Shown here piece after piece: positions 1 to 9,083 of a stretch of DNA of 64,000 nucleotides. Each line of letters opens with the position of its first letter. Position 1 is the first letter of the stretch. The notes beneath the pieces were generated by a model. It saw nothing but the letters and a program-made list of their open reading frames with translations, made no database searches and was not told the DNA's origin. Source of the stretch: Pseudomonas reactans (GTDB taxonomy: Bacteria > Pseudomonadota > Gammaproteobacteria > Pseudomonadales > Pseudomonadaceae); NCBI RefSeq assembly GCF_013385825.1, contig NZ_JACAPG010000005.1:90103-154102 (forward strand), in the 5' to 3' direction. The position numbers were made by a program, and so were the translations under genes.

Positions 1-320
1 TCACAGACCGGGCAGTCGTGAGGGTGGTTGGTCATCAGCCATTCAACAACACTGGCGCGGAACGCCTTGGATTCATCATCGTCGATGGAGATCCAGGTGT
101 TGTCGGTGGCTGGGGTCATGCACGACATGACGATACGACCACGGGTGTCGTTCTCGTCGGTGTATTGCTTGACCGCGCACTGGCGACAGGCACCGACGCT
201 ACCAAGCGCGGGGTGCCAGCAGAAATACGGGATGTCGAGGCCTAATGAGAGACATGCCTGTAACAGGTTGTCTGCCCCATCGACTTCGAGCGCTTTGCCG
301 TCTACGTGGATAGTGGCCAT
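1..320 (-). CDS. nuoG: NADH-quinone oxidoreductase subunit G, N-terminal part (runs off window)
   Basis: This is the beginning of NuoG, the large iron-sulfur subunit of the peripheral arm of respiratory complex I, which carries electrons from the NuoEF module toward quinone. The 106 whole codons visible encode a ferredoxin-like 2Fe-2S domain with cysteines at residues 34, 45, 48 and 67. The His-Cys motif that begins the next 4Fe-4S site follows (H101, C103, C106). The ATG at 318-320 begins [10 protein letters not shown] 135-base gap separates it from nuoF, larger than the other gaps in the operon, and no strong ribosome site is visible before the ATG. The rest of the gene lies beyond base 1. 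Confidence 0.95.
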   Translation of the reverse strand, partial: MATIHVDGKALEVDGADNLLQACLSLGLDIPYFCWHPALGSVGACRQCAVKQYTDENDTRGRIVMSCMTPATDNTWISIDDDESKAFRASVVEWLMTNHPHDCPVC

Positions 321-455
321 GGTTCAAAGTTCTTCGTTGGCCCGTTGTCAGCGGGCGTGGCTAATGGAATCTTGTTATTCATGGGCATCAACACAGCCTT
401 TACGGCGTCAGCCCATGAGAAAGCTACGGGTGTGGACCCTTCGCCTTTTAAAGCG

Positions 456-1811
456 TTACGCGCCGACTACGATCGGCTTTGCCAGAGGCGGGACGGCGGC
501 GCTGGTAGGCGCGATGCCGGCTTCGAACTCCGAGCGGAAGTATTTGATGGCACTGCCCAATGGCTCCACGGCGCCCGGTGCGTGAGCACAGAAGGTCTTG
601 CCTGGGCCAAGGAAACCGACCAGGCCGAGCAGGGTTTCGATATCACCCTCGCGGCCTTCGCCATTTTCCAGCGCCATCAGCAGCTTCACGCTCCACGGCA
701 GACCGTCGCGGCATGGGGTGCAGAAACCGCAGGATTCACGGGCAAAGAACTGCTCCATGTTGCGTAGCAACGAGACCATGTTCACGGTGTTGTCCACCGC
801 CATCGCCAGGCCCGTACCCATCCGGGTGCCGACCTTGCCGATGCCGCCGGCGTACATCTGTGCGTCGAGGTGCTCGGGGAGCAGGAAGCCGGTGCCGGCG
901 CCGCCTGGCTGCCAGGCTTTCAAGGTGTAGCCGTCGCGCATGCCGCCGGCGTAGTCCTCGAACAGCTCGCGTGCGGTCACGCCGAACGGCAGCTCCCACA
1001 GGCCAGGGTTCTTGACCTTGCCGGAGAAGCCCATGAGCTTGGTGCCCATGTCTTCACTGCCTTCGCGGGCCAACGATTTGTACCAGTCCACGCCGTCGGC
1101 AATGATTGCCGGCACGTTGCACAGGGTTTCGACGTTGTTCACGCAAGTCGGCTTGCCCCACACGCCGACAGCGGCGGGGAAGGGCGGCTTGGAGCGCGGG
1201 TTGGCGCGGCGGCCTTCGAGGGAGTTGATCAGTGCGGTTTCTTCACCGCAGATATAACGCCCGGCGCCGGTGTGTACGAACAGTTCGAAGTCAAAACCCG
1301 AACCGAGGATATTCTTGCCCAACAGGCCTGCTGCCTTGGCTTCTTCTACCGCACGGTTGAGGTGCTTGGCGGCGGTGGTGTATTCGCCACGCAGGAAGAT
1401 ATAGCCACGGTAGGTTTTCAACGCGCGGGCGCTGATCAGCATGCCTTCGATCAGCAGATGGGGCAGTTGCTCCATCAGCATGCGGTCTTTCCAGGTGTTC
1501 GGCTCCATTTCATCCGCGTTGCACAGCAGGTAACGGATGTTGATGGATTCGTCCTTGGGCATCAGGCCCCACTTCACGCCCGTGGGGAAGCCTGCACCGC
1601 CGCGACCTTTCAAGCCTGCGTCTTTCACGGTCTGGACGATGTCGTCCTGGGCCATGTCGGCAAAGGCTTTGCGCGCCGCCGCGTAGCCGTTCTTGGCCTG
1701 GTACTCGTCGAGCCACACGGGCTCGGCATCGTCACGCAGGCGCCAGGTCAGCGGGTGGGTCTCAGGCGAACGCTTGATCAGGTTGGCCGGGCCGAAAGAT
1801 GTAAGGGTCAT
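456..1811 (-). CDS. nuoF: NADH-quinone oxidoreductase subunit F (NADH/FMN-binding)
   Basis: NuoF is the cytoplasmic subunit of complex I that oxidises NADH through FMN and passes electrons to its own 4Fe-4S cluster. The 451 residues show the glycine-rich nucleotide motif [10 protein letters not shown] at about residues 69-78. The cluster ligands are SCGFCTPC (C361, C364, C367) and a distal C408. The length is normal for the family. Its ATG overlaps the nuoE stop codon (ATGA), which indicates translational coupling inside the nuoA-B-CD-E-F-G operon read on this strand. Confidence 0.97.
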   Translation of the reverse strand: MTLTSFGPANLIKRSPETHPLTWRLRDDAEPVWLDEYQAKNGYAAARKAFADMAQDDIVQTVKDAGLKGRGGAGFPTGVKWGLMPKDESINIRYLLCNADEMEPNTWKDRMLMEQLPHLLIEGMLISARALKTYRGYIFLRGEYTTAAKHLNRAVEEAKAAGLLGKNILGSGFDFELFVHTGAGRYICGEETALINSLEGRRANPRSKPPFPAAVGVWGKPTCVNNVETLCNVPAIIADGVDWYKSLAREGSEDMGTKLMGFSGKVKNPGLWELPFGVTARELFEDYAGGMRDGYTLKAWQPGGAGTGFLLPEHLDAQMYAGGIGKVGTRMGTGLAMAVDNTVNMVSLLRNMEQFFARESCGFCTPCRDGLPWSVKLLMALENGEGREGDIETLLGLVGFLGPGKTFCAHAPGAVEPLGSAIKYFRSEFEAGIAPTSAAVPPLAKPIVVGA

Positions 1812-2305
1812 GGGTAGCCCTCGAGCAATTGGGTCACGCCAGTTGCCTGCACGTCACCGAATGTGTCGTCGTCGATCATCAACGCCGGCGCCTTGTCGCA
1901 GTTGCCCAGGCAGCACACTGGCAGCAGCGTGAAGCGGCCGTCAGGGGTGGTTTGGCCGAGGCCGATGCCCAGTTTGGTCTGGATCGCGTCAACCACCGAT
2001 TCGTGGCCGCCGATATAGCAGACCATGCTGTCGCACACGCGAATGATGTGGCGACCGACCGGCTGACGGAAGATCTGGCTGTAGAACGTGGCCACGCCCT
2101 CAACGTCGCTGGCAGGGATGCCGAGGATCTCGCCGATGGCGTAGAGGGCGCCATCCGGCACCCAGCCACGTTCCTTCTGGACGATCTTCAAGGCTTCGAT
2201 CGACGCCGCGCGCGGGTCTTCGTAGTGATGCAGCTCGTGCTCGATGGCCGAGCGCTCGGTTTCACTTAGGGTGAAACGGTCTGTCTGGATAAGCGTGCTG
2301 TTCAT
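1808..2305 (-). CDS. nuoE: NADH-quinone oxidoreductase subunit E
   Basis: NuoE is the small 2Fe-2S subunit (N1a cluster) that partners NuoF in the NADH dehydrogenase module of complex I. The 165-residue product carries the four expected ligands at C91, C96, C132 and C136 (motifs CDSMVC and CCLGNC), in a thioredoxin-like C-terminal half preceded by a helical N-terminal region. It begins two bases after the nuoCD stop and its stop overlaps the nuoF start, so it is an internal member of the operon. Confidence 0.97.
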   Translation of the reverse strand: MNSTLIQTDRFTLSETERSAIEHELHHYEDPRAASIEALKIVQKERGWVPDGALYAIGEILGIPASDVEGVATFYSQIFRQPVGRHIIRVCDSMVCYIGGHESVVDAIQTKLGIGLGQTTPDGRFTLLPVCCLGNCDKAPALMIDDDTFGDVQATGVTQLLEGYP

Positions 2306-2307
2306 GC

Positions 2308-4092
2308 TTAGCGGTCCACGTCGGCCATAACGAAATCGATACTACCCAGGTACGCAATCAAGTCCGCGACCATCTCGCCTTTGATCACCGAAGGGATCTG
2401 CTGCAAGTGGGCAAAGCTTGGGGTACGGATCCGGGTGCGGTAGCTCATGGTGCCGCCATCGCTCGTCAGGTAATAACTGTTGATACCCTTGGTCGCTTCA
2501 ATCATCTGGAAGGATTCGTTGGCCGGCATGACCGGGCCCCACGAAACCTGCAGGAAGTGCGTGATCAGGGTTTCGATGTGCTGCAGCGTGCGCTCTTTCG
2601 GCGGCGGCGTGGTCAGCGGGTGATCCGCCTTGTACGGGCCGGCCGGCATGTTGCGCATGCACTGCTCGATGATCTTCAGGCTCTGGCGCATTTCTTCGAC
2701 GCGCACGATGCAACGGTCGTAGGCATCGCCATTGGCCGCCAGCGGCACTTCGAATTCGAAGTTCTCGTAGCCGGAGTACGGACGCGCTTTACGCAGGTCG
2801 AAATCGCAACCCGTTGAGCGCAGACCGGCACCGGTGACGCCCCATTCCAACGCCTCTTTGGTGTTGTACTGGGCGACGCCGATGGTACGGCCCTTGAGGA
2901 TGCTGTTATCCAGCGCAGCCTTTTGGTACTCGTCCAGACGCTTGGGCATCCAGTCGATGAATTCCTTGACCAGGCGCTCCCAGCCATTCGGTAGGTCGTG
3001 GGCAACACCGCCGATACGGTACCAGGCCGGGTGCAGACGGAAGCCGGTGATGGCTTCGATGACCTTGTAGGCACGCTGACGGTCGGTGAAGGTGAAGAAC
3101 ACCGGGGTCATGGCGCCGACGTCCTGGATATAGGTACCCAGGAACAGCAGGTGGCTGGTGATCCGGAAGAACTCGGCCATCATGATGCGGATGGTGTCGA
3201 CGCGGTCCGGTACCTTGATGCCGGCCAGCTTCTCGACCGAGAGCACGTACGGCAGGTTGTTCATCACGCCGCCGAGGTAGTCGATACGGTCGGTGTACGG
3301 GATGAAGCTGTGCCACGACTGACGCTCGGCCATCTTCTCGGCACCACGGTGGTGGTAGCCGATGTCCGGGACGCAGTCGACGATTTCTTCGCCGTCCAGT
3401 TGCAGGATGATACGGAAGGCACCGTGAGCCGAAGGGTGGTTCGGGCCCAGGTTGAGGAACATGTAGTCCTCGTTGGTGCCAGAGCGTTTCATGCCCCAGT
3501 CTTCCGGACGGAAACGCGCCGCTTCCTCTTCAAGCTGTTGCTTGGCGAGGTTGAGGCTGAACGGGTCGAATTCAGTGGCGCGGGCAGGGAAGTCCTTGCG
3601 CAGCGGGTGACCTTCCCAGGTCGGCGGCATCATGATGCGCGTCAGGTGCGGGTGGCCCGGGAAGTCGATACCGAACATGTCCCACACTTCACGCTCGTAC
3701 CAGCTGGCGTTCGGCCAGATACCGGTGACGGTCGGGACGCTCAAGTCGCTTTCGTTTAGTGCGACCTTGATCATCACGTCGCTGTTACGTTCCAGCGACA
3801 TCAGGTGGTAGAACACGGTGAAATCGGCGCCGCTCGGCAGGCCCTGGCGCTTGGTGCGCAGACGCTCGTCCACGCCATGCAGGTCATAGAGCATGACGTA
3901 CGGCTTGGGCAGGTTGCGCAGGAAGGTCAGGACTTCGACGAGCTTGGCGCGCGCCACCCACAGCACCGGCATACCGGTGCGCGTGGCCTGGGCGGTGAAG
4001 GCGTCAGGGCCAAAACGGTTATTGAGTTCGACGACCACATCCTGGTCGTCTGCCTTATAAGGCGGGATGTACAGAGCGCTGCCTGTAGTCAT
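2308..4092 (-). CDS. nuoCD: NADH-quinone oxidoreductase fused subunits C and D
   Basis: A single protein carries the NuoC (about residues 1-190) and NuoD (about 200-594) subunits of complex I, the fused arrangement normal in Pseudomonas and enteric bacteria. The NuoD half, which forms part of the quinone-reduction site, begins near [22 protein letters not shown] and shows the conserved [12 protein letters not shown] and [11 protein letters not shown] stretches. I placed the start at the ATG at 4090-4092 ([13 protein letters not shown]), which gives 594 residues and matches the family. An in-frame TTG at 4116 would add eight residues. The ribosome site is weak at either start. Confidence 0.95.
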   Translation of the reverse strand: MTTGSALYIPPYKADDQDVVVELNNRFGPDAFTAQATRTGMPVLWVARAKLVEVLTFLRNLPKPYVMLYDLHGVDERLRTKRQGLPSGADFTVFYHLMSLERNSDVMIKVALNESDLSVPTVTGIWPNASWYEREVWDMFGIDFPGHPHLTRIMMPPTWEGHPLRKDFPARATEFDPFSLNLAKQQLEEEAARFRPEDWGMKRSGTNEDYMFLNLGPNHPSAHGAFRIILQLDGEEIVDCVPDIGYHHRGAEKMAERQSWHSFIPYTDRIDYLGGVMNNLPYVLSVEKLAGIKVPDRVDTIRIMMAEFFRITSHLLFLGTYIQDVGAMTPVFFTFTDRQRAYKVIEAITGFRLHPAWYRIGGVAHDLPNGWERLVKEFIDWMPKRLDEYQKAALDNSILKGRTIGVAQYNTKEALEWGVTGAGLRSTGCDFDLRKARPYSGYENFEFEVPLAANGDAYDRCIVRVEEMRQSLKIIEQCMRNMPAGPYKADHPLTTPPPKERTLQHIETLITHFLQVSWGPVMPANESFQMIEATKGINSYYLTSDGGTMSYRTRIRTPSFAHLQQIPSVIKGEMVADLIAYLGSIDFVMADVDR

Positions 4093-4164
4093 GGTTTTTT
4101 TATCGCTTTCGGTCAACGTAAAGAATGAAGCCAGGTGTTCGTTCTATAAAAGAAGCGGGCTGGA

Positions 4165-4839
4165 TCAGACTTCGTCAGGGCTGCGCAGGTTGGTGACTGC
4201 GATTCGCTGTTCGCGGCGCTCTTCCTTTTGCGAAGGCATCTCGGCGCGGTACACGCCTTGATCGCCGACGACCCAGGAAAGCGGGCGACGCTCCTTGCCA
4301 ATCGATTCCTGCAGCAGCATCAAGCCTTGCAGGAATGCTTCAGGGCGGGGCGGGCAGCCAGGCACGTAGACGTCCACGGGCAGGAACTTGTCCACCCCTT
4401 GAACGACGGAGTAGATGTCGTACATGCCACCGGAGTTGGCGCACGAACCCATGGAGATAACCCACTTCGGCTCGAGCATTTGCTCGTAGAGACGCTGGAT
4501 GATCGGCGCCATCTTGATAAAGCAGGTGCCGGCGATAACCATGAAATCCGCCTGGCGCGGTGATGCCCGGATAACTTCGGCGCCAAAGCGCGCGATGTCG
4601 TGGGGCGCCGTGAAGGCGGTGGTCATTTCCACGTAGCAGCACGAAAGGCCGAAGTTGTACGGCCACAGGGAGTTCTTACGTCCCCAGTTGACCGCGCCAC
4701 TCAGCACGTCTTCGAGCTTGCCCATGTAGATGTTTTTGTGGACTTGATCTTCTAACGGATCGGAAACGGTTTCCCGTTCGCCGATAGGGTACTGATCGTT
4801 AGGAGCATCCGGGTCGATCCTGGTGAGATTGTATTGCAT
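4165..4839 (-). CDS. nuoB: NADH-quinone oxidoreductase subunit B
   Basis: NuoB holds the terminal 4Fe-4S cluster N2, which hands electrons to ubiquinone in complex I. The 224 residues include the adjacent ligands C67-C68 (GLSCCYVEM), then C133 (GSCANSGG) and C162 (PGCPPRPEA), the complete N2 ligand set. The ATG at 4837-4839 (MQYNL) is preceded by GAGG inside the end of nuoA. An in-frame TTG two codons upstream is a less likely start. Confidence 0.97.
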   Translation of the reverse strand: MQYNLTRIDPDAPNDQYPIGERETVSDPLEDQVHKNIYMGKLEDVLSGAVNWGRKNSLWPYNFGLSCCYVEMTTAFTAPHDIARFGAEVIRASPRQADFMVIAGTCFIKMAPIIQRLYEQMLEPKWVISMGSCANSGGMYDIYSVVQGVDKFLPVDVYVPGCPPRPEAFLQGLMLLQESIGKERRPLSWVVGDQGVYRAEMPSQKEERREQRIAVTNLRSPDEV

Positions 4840-4849
4840 CGCCAAAGCC

Positions 4850-5263
4850 TCATTGTTTCAGCTTCGCTTGCCGCTTACGACGAGCTTCCGGAGCCCAGTC
4901 AAGGGCGCCCACTCGGAATAGGTAGACAAGGCCTGCCAACAGAATTGCTATGAAAACGAGAGCTTCGACGAATCCGGTCCAGCCGCTTTCGCGGACGGAC
5001 ACAGACCAGGCAAAGAGAAAGAGGGCTTCGATATCGAAGATCACGAACAGCATCGCGACCAGATAGAATTTGGCTGAGAGCCGCAAGCGGGCGCCACCTG
5101 TAGGCAGCATGCCGGACTCGAACGGTTCATTTTTGCTGCGGCCCCAGGCTTTTGACCCGAGGAGGCTGGAGACACCAAGCATGAAGGCGCAGAGGCCGAC
5201 AACACCGAGGAGGAAAATGGCAAAGCCCCAGTTGTGGGCCATGAGTCCTGTCGCTTCGGTCAT
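4850..5263 (-). CDS. nuoA: NADH-quinone oxidoreductase subunit A
   Basis: NuoA is a small membrane subunit at the junction of the membrane and peripheral arms of complex I. The 137-residue product has three hydrophobic segments (about residues 15-37, 62-85, 93-113) around a conserved loop containing KNEPFESG. The ATG at 5261-5263 has a good ribosome site (AAGGAT about 8 bases upstream) and gives the family length. A longer reading frame back to 5341 adds unrelated residues. It is the first gene of the nuo operon, so the operon promoter should lie in 5264-5690, but I see no convincing -35/-10 pair. Confidence 0.95.
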   Translation of the reverse strand: MTEATGLMAHNWGFAIFLLGVVGLCAFMLGVSSLLGSKAWGRSKNEPFESGMLPTGGARLRLSAKFYLVAMLFVIFDIEALFLFAWSVSVRESGWTGFVEALVFIAILLAGLVYLFRVGALDWAPEARRKRQAKLKQ

Positions 5264-5694
5264 GCTGGAAATCCTTAACAGAGAGCAAAAGTCTCTGAGC
5301 TCGAAAAAGTAACGATGCAGTGACGATATGTCGCACTGCAATCAATCGCGGTGATTTTATGGCTAAACACCGGGCAAGTAAAATTCCTATAGCGAAATTA
5401 TTCGATGGAATAAGGACATAGTGCACCTTCGTGGGGCTGTAGCCCTTGTGTGGTGGGCATTAGCGGGCATTTAATCAAATGTGTTTTGTTTAGACTGTAA
5501 CGAAGTTTTCATACGCCAAATGATAATGAATATTGTTTGCGTGGGGTTTAAGCGAATGTTTCTCGTGTGGCGAGGGAAGTTGCCGTAACTTGCTTGATTG
5601 TCGCTTAGTTGCTGACGGGGATCTTTTAACCGATCTGAACCACGCGAATACCGCTCTGGATCAATGTTTTGCACATTTTTTCATGCGCGCCGCC

Positions 5695-5780
5695 CTGTAG
5701 GAGCCGGCTTGCCGGCGATGAGGCCCTTGAATCTTGCGGTGATTTCAACGTCGCCATCGCCGGCAAGCCGGCTCCTACAG
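5695..5780. repeat. REP doublet (inverted REP pair, GTAGGAGCCGG type)
   Basis: Two 26-base arms (5695-5720 and 5755-5780) are exact inverted copies around a 34-base spacer. Each arm contains the self-complementary core GCCGGCTTGCCGGC. The same element recurs at 8576-8641, 38156-38223 and 39639-39725, always between genes or at a gene end, as expected for Pseudomonas REP/REPIN sequences. Confidence 0.9.
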
Positions 5781-5803
5781 AGTGTGGTGTTTTTGCTGTG
5801 GGC

Positions 5804-5832
5804 AAAAAAAACGCCCCGAACAGGTCGGGGCG
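5804..5832 (-). terminator. Rho-independent terminator of aceA
   Basis: Read on the minus strand, an 8-bp GC-rich stem (CGCCCCGA...TCGGGGCG) is followed directly by eight T residues. It lies about 65 bases beyond the aceA stop codon. Confidence 0.9.
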
Positions 5833-5895
5833 TGATTGTTGTGCGGCACTGCGGTTAGGCCTTCCTTGGGGCCGCAGTGGCCGTGTACGCAGTGC

Positions 5896-7221
5896 TTAGT
5901 GGAACTGCTCTTCTTCGGTCGAACCGGTCAGCGCGGTTACGGACGAGGTGCCACCCTGGATCACGGTGGTCATGTCGTCGAAGTAGCCGGTGCCCACTTC
6001 CTGCTGGTGCGCCACGAAGGTGTAACCCTTCGATGCGTCAGCGAACTCCTGCTCTTGCAGCTTCACGTAGGCGGTCATGTCGTTGCGGGCGTAGTCGTGC
6101 GCCAGGTTGAACATGCTGTGCCACATGTTGTGAATGCCGGCCAGGGTGATGAACTGGTGCTTGTAGCCCATGGCGGACAGTTCGCGCTGGAACTTGGCGA
6201 TGGTCGCGTCGTCCAGGTTTTTCTTCCAGTTGAAAGAAGGCGAGCAGTTGTAGGACAGCAGTTGGTCCGGGTATTCCTTCTTGATCGCTTCGGCGAAACG
6301 GCGGGCTTCGTCCAGGTCCGGCTTGGCGGTTTCGCACCAGATCAGGTCGGCGTATGGCGCGTAGGCCAGGCCGCGGGCAATCGCCTGGTCCAGGCCGGCA
6401 CGTACCTTGTAGAAACCTTCCTGAGTGCGCTCGCCGGTCACGAACGGTTGGTCGTACGGGTCGCAGTCCGAAGTCAGTAGGTCAGCAGCGTTGGCGTCGG
6501 TACGCGCCAGGATGATGGTCGGAGTACCGGCAACGTCAGCAGCCAAGCGGGCAGCGGTCAGCTTCTGCACGGCTTCCTGGGTCGGAACCAGTACCTTGCC
6601 GCCCATGTGGCCACATTTCTTCACGGAAGCCAGTTGGTCTTCGAAGTGCACGCCGGCAGCGCCAGCCTCGATCATGCTCTTCATCAGCTCGTAGGCGTTC
6701 AGTACGCCGCCGAAACCGGCTTCAGCGTCAGCCACGATCGGCGCGAAGTAGTCGATGTAGCCTTCGTCGCCTGGGTTCTTGCCGGCTTTCCACTGGATCT
6801 GGTCGGCGCGACGGAACGAGTTGTTGATGCGCTTGACCACGGTTGGAACCGAATCCACCGGGTACAGCGATTGGTCGGGGTACATGGATTCAGCGGAGTT
6901 GTTGTCCGCTGCCACTTGCCAGCCGGACAGGTAGATCGCCTGGATACCGGCTTTTACCTGTTGTACTGCCTGGCCGCCAGTGAGGGCACCCATGCAGTTG
7001 ACGAAATCTTTGTCGGGACGGAAGGAAGGCTTGGCACCTTGGGTCACCAGGTTCCACAGCTTCTCGGCGCCGAGTTTTGCAAAGGTGTGCTCAGGTTGAA
7101 CCGAGCCACGCAGGCGGACGACGTCAGCAGCGGAATAAGCGCGGGTCACGCCTTTCCAGCGTGGGTTTTCAGCCCAGTCTTTTTCGAGGGCTGCAATTTG
7201 CTGTTCGCGTGTCAGTGCCAT
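5896..7221 (-). CDS. aceA: Isocitrate lyase
   Basis: Isocitrate lyase splits isocitrate into glyoxylate and succinate, the first step of the glyoxylate shunt used for growth on acetate, fatty acids and other C2-generating substrates. The 441-residue product carries the signature KKCGHM with catalytic C203 and the expected Mg-binding acidic residues. The ATG at 7219-7221 (MALTREQ) has GAGG upstream. A longer frame to 7284 adds residues not typical of the family. The gene is monocistronic: it has its own terminator and a long 5' region with an inverted repeat that may be an operator (7647-7672). The two isocitrate dehydrogenases that compete for its substrate are encoded 9-13 kb away in this window. 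Confidence 0.97.
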   Translation of the reverse strand: MALTREQQIAALEKDWAENPRWKGVTRAYSAADVVRLRGSVQPEHTFAKLGAEKLWNLVTQGAKPSFRPDKDFVNCMGALTGGQAVQQVKAGIQAIYLSGWQVAADNNSAESMYPDQSLYPVDSVPTVVKRINNSFRRADQIQWKAGKNPGDEGYIDYFAPIVADAEAGFGGVLNAYELMKSMIEAGAAGVHFEDQLASVKKCGHMGGKVLVPTQEAVQKLTAARLAADVAGTPTIILARTDANAADLLTSDCDPYDQPFVTGERTQEGFYKVRAGLDQAIARGLAYAPYADLIWCETAKPDLDEARRFAEAIKKEYPDQLLSYNCSPSFNWKKNLDDATIAKFQRELSAMGYKHQFITLAGIHNMWHSMFNLAHDYARNDMTAYVKLQEQEFADASKGYTFVAHQQEVGTGYFDDMTTVIQGGTSSVTALTGSTEEEQFH

Positions 7222-7712
7222 GGAAGTAAACCTCGTCGCGTCTTCTTGTGGTGGAAAAAATCCATTTGCCAGCCCTGCATTCAAATGCGTGGGCAGGGCT
7301 GCTCGCTGACCAGAAGCTTAGGCGGTCATGTCGGGTCTGGCGGGGAATGCGACGGGATGAACGATTGGCGAGAGGGGCGGTAGGTAAAGGCGGGCCGCGA
7401 ACAGTCTGAGGGCGTCGTGGGCCCTTGGGTGTTCAACAGCGTGTAGCCGGGTTACCTGGTTAGCTTCCGTCCCTCGGGACAACTTCGTTCCAGTCGCAAC
7501 CTCGTCAAACACGCCTTGTGGGCGGTACAGACACGAATCGGCTCAGGTGGGTAGCTTAGAGCGGCGATCCGAAGGCCCTTGCCAGGGCCCCTGATTAGCG
7601 GGAGCGAGGCCATCATGCCCATGCTTTTTTGGATCGTCAAATGTTTTGTAGTGCTTTTTTTCAAGCACTACATCTTTAGTCTAATACGACTCATCAGTCA
7701 GTTTTTGGTGCT
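7222..7712 (-). promoter_or_regulatory. aceA upstream/leader region
   Basis: This 491-base gap precedes aceA. It contains the inverted repeat at 7647-7672 and, just downstream of it on the minus strand, a possible promoter: TTGACG, 17 bases, CATGAT (about 7600-7640). If that promoter is used, the mRNA leader would be about 380 bases long. The leader also includes a short GC-rich hairpin near 7572-7590. No open frame looks like a gene. The promoter call is weak; the repeat is clear. Confidence 0.45.
7647..7672. promoter_or_regulatory. 10+10-bp inverted repeat upstream of aceA, candidate operator
   Basis: The arms TGTAGTGCTT (7647-7656) and AAGCACTACA (7663-7672) are exact reverse complements separated by six bases. 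The outer TGTAGT...ACTACA resembles, from memory, the sites described for RccR, an RpiR-family regulator that controls aceA and other pyruvate/glyoxylate genes in Pseudomonas. The motif match is an inference; the symmetry is read directly. It lies just upstream of the possible aceA promoter. Confidence 0.6.
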
Positions 7713-8450
7713 TCAGTTCAGGGTGTCGACCTTGACCCGCACAGTCAGGTCGTCACGGCCCTGAGTAGAGTAGCTGCGGGTTGTAGAGGATTTGTCGGCC
7801 TGGGTTTCGCGATTGATGCCGGCCAGGGGGATCCACTCGCCTAGTCGCCCGCTGACAGTTGTGTCGGTGCTTTGCACATTCACTACATCGGGACGCTCCT
7901 GGCTCATGCGGTCACGGTTGGTACTGATCGCCAGGTGCACGGTCTCGCCGGTAACGCTTGCAGTCACATAGAAACCCTGGGTGACGTTGCGATACTGGGT
8001 CTGGTTCTGCAGGCGGCCGTAGCTGTCTTGCTGGGTGGTGGTCAGCGGGACGCTCTGGCCGACCTGGATCAGTGCGGGCACGCCTTCGCTAGCCTGGATC
8101 TGCTGGATCCCGCCGTCGCGGCTGGCAGTGCCGTAGCTGATGATGCGGGTCTGGCTGTCGCCGCTGTTCTGCTGGTTGTTTTCGTTGGTGTCGACGGTGA
8201 TCAGCAGGCGCTTGGCCGGGGTGTCGAGCTGTGAGAGCAGGGTGCGCAAGTCTTGGATCTTGGCGGGGGCAGCGTTGACAATAAGCTGGTTGCCGTAGGC
8301 GCTGACGGTGCCGTCCTTGCCGATGAAGTTCTGCGCAACGGGCAGCAGGTCGGTGCTGGTACGGTTGCTCAGGTTGACGACTTCAGTGTCAGCCATGGCT
8401 GAAACGCTGGCGGTCAGGAGAAGGGCGGTGAGCAGGGTGCGTAGGGACAT
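7713..8450 (-). CDS. Exported secretin N-domain-like protein
   Basis: The 245-residue product begins with a clear signal peptide (MSLRTLLTALLLTASVSAMA, cleavage likely after about residue 20), so it is probably periplasmic. Residues about 22-90 resemble the N-terminal ring-building domain of type II/III secretins (pattern VNLSNRTSTDLLPVAQNF ... LIVNAAP ... LRTLLSQLD). The pore-forming secretin domain is not recognisable and no secretion genes lie nearby, so it is a stand-alone protein of unknown role. The middle is rich in Gln, Asn, Ser and Thr. The ATG at 8448-8450 fits the signal peptide; a frame to 8471 would add seven residues before it. Confidence 0.7.
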   Translation of the reverse strand: MSLRTLLTALLLTASVSAMADTEVVNLSNRTSTDLLPVAQNFIGKDGTVSAYGNQLIVNAAPAKIQDLRTLLSQLDTPAKRLLITVDTNENNQQNSGDSQTRIISYGTASRDGGIQQIQASEGVPALIQVGQSVPLTTTQQDSYGRLQNQTQYRNVTQGFYVTASVTGETVHLAISTNRDRMSQERPDVVNVQSTDTTVSGRLGEWIPLAGINRETQADKSSTTRSYSTQGRDDLTVRVKVDTLN

Positions 8451-8530
8451 GTCCGTTATCTCTGCAGTCATTTAGGCTGGATAGTGCCAGTTTGTCGGCC
8501 TGGCAGGTCGCAAATTGAATCGTAGACGGC

Positions 8531-8557
8531 AAAATGCCCTGCATGGCAGGGCATTTT
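8531..8557. terminator. Terminator downstream of the GNAT gene (symmetrical)
   Basis: A 12-bp stem (AAAATGCCCTGC with GCAGGGCATTTT) and a three-base loop have T runs on both sides. It lies about 100 bases beyond the stop codon of the minus-strand acetyltransferase gene, with a REP doublet between them. Confidence 0.75.
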
Positions 8558-8575
8558 GAGTGTTGCTGGTATCGC

Positions 8576-8641
8576 TATCGCCGGCAAGCCGGCTCCTACA
8601 GAGGAGCGCGCATTTTTGTAGGAGCCGGCTTGCCGGCGATA
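8576..8641. repeat. REP doublet (inverted REP pair, GTAGGAGCCGG type)
   Basis: Two exact inverted 25-base arms (8576-8600 and 8617-8641) surround a 16-base spacer. The arm sequence matches the doublet at 5695-5780. It lies between the GNAT gene and the terminator at 8531-8557. Confidence 0.9.
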
Positions 8642-8660
8642 AGGGCGACGCGGTTCCGGA

Positions 8661-9083
8661 TCAGCCCTCGCGCACCATATCGACGTGCGGAATCCCGACT
8701 TCAAGGAATTCGTCACTGACGATCTTGAAGCCCAGTCGCTCATAGAACGGCGCCGCATACACCTGCGCACTCAGGAACTGCTTGGCCTGGCCGCGCTGCT
8801 CGGCCACGCCGATCACCGCTTCCATCAGCTTGTCACCGACCTTCAGCCCGCGCCAGTCCTTGAGCACTGAAACGCGTCCGATCTCGCCGCTGGGCAGCAG
8901 GCGCGCGGTGCCAATCGGAAAATCGCCTTCGAATGCAAGGAAATGCACCGCGCCGGCGTCATCCGCGTCCCACTCCAGCTCTGGCGGAACCGATTGTTCA
9001 GCGATAAACACCGCTTCACGAATGCGCCGAATCTCGGCGATATCCTTTTGCCAGTCCGCGACACTTACGTGAATCTTATTCAT
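8661..9083 (-). CDS. GNAT-family N-acetyltransferase
   Basis: This 140-residue protein has the GNAT acetyl-CoA-binding pattern: a beta-strand carrying IGRVSVLKDWRGLKVGDKLM (residues about 68-87, the R/Q-x-x-G-x-A-like pyrophosphate loop) and a C-terminal AAPFYERLGFKIVS segment. Its substrate cannot be told from sequence; it resembles ElaA-like small-molecule acetyltransferases. The ATG at 9081-9083 overlaps the last codons of the upstream roxA gene, so the two are co-transcribed and probably coupled. An in-frame TTG two codons earlier is possible. Confidence 0.85.
   Translation of the reverse strand: MNKIHVSVADWQKDIAEIRRIREAVFIAEQSVPPELEWDADDAGAVHFLAFEGDFPIGTARLLPSGEIGRVSVLKDWRGLKVGDKLMEAVIGVAEQRGQAKQFLSAQVYAAPFYERLGFKIVSDEFLEVGIPHVDMVREG

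Larger units (their letters stand above)
5264..5895. other. Intergenic region upstream of nuoA and downstream of aceA
   Basis: This 632-base gap lies between two genes on the same strand. It should hold the nuo operon promoter, in the AT-rich part at about 5340-5650, but no box could be assigned by eye. Its distal end holds a REP doublet (5695-5780) and the aceA terminator (5804-5832). No credible coding frame was seen. Confidence 0.6.
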
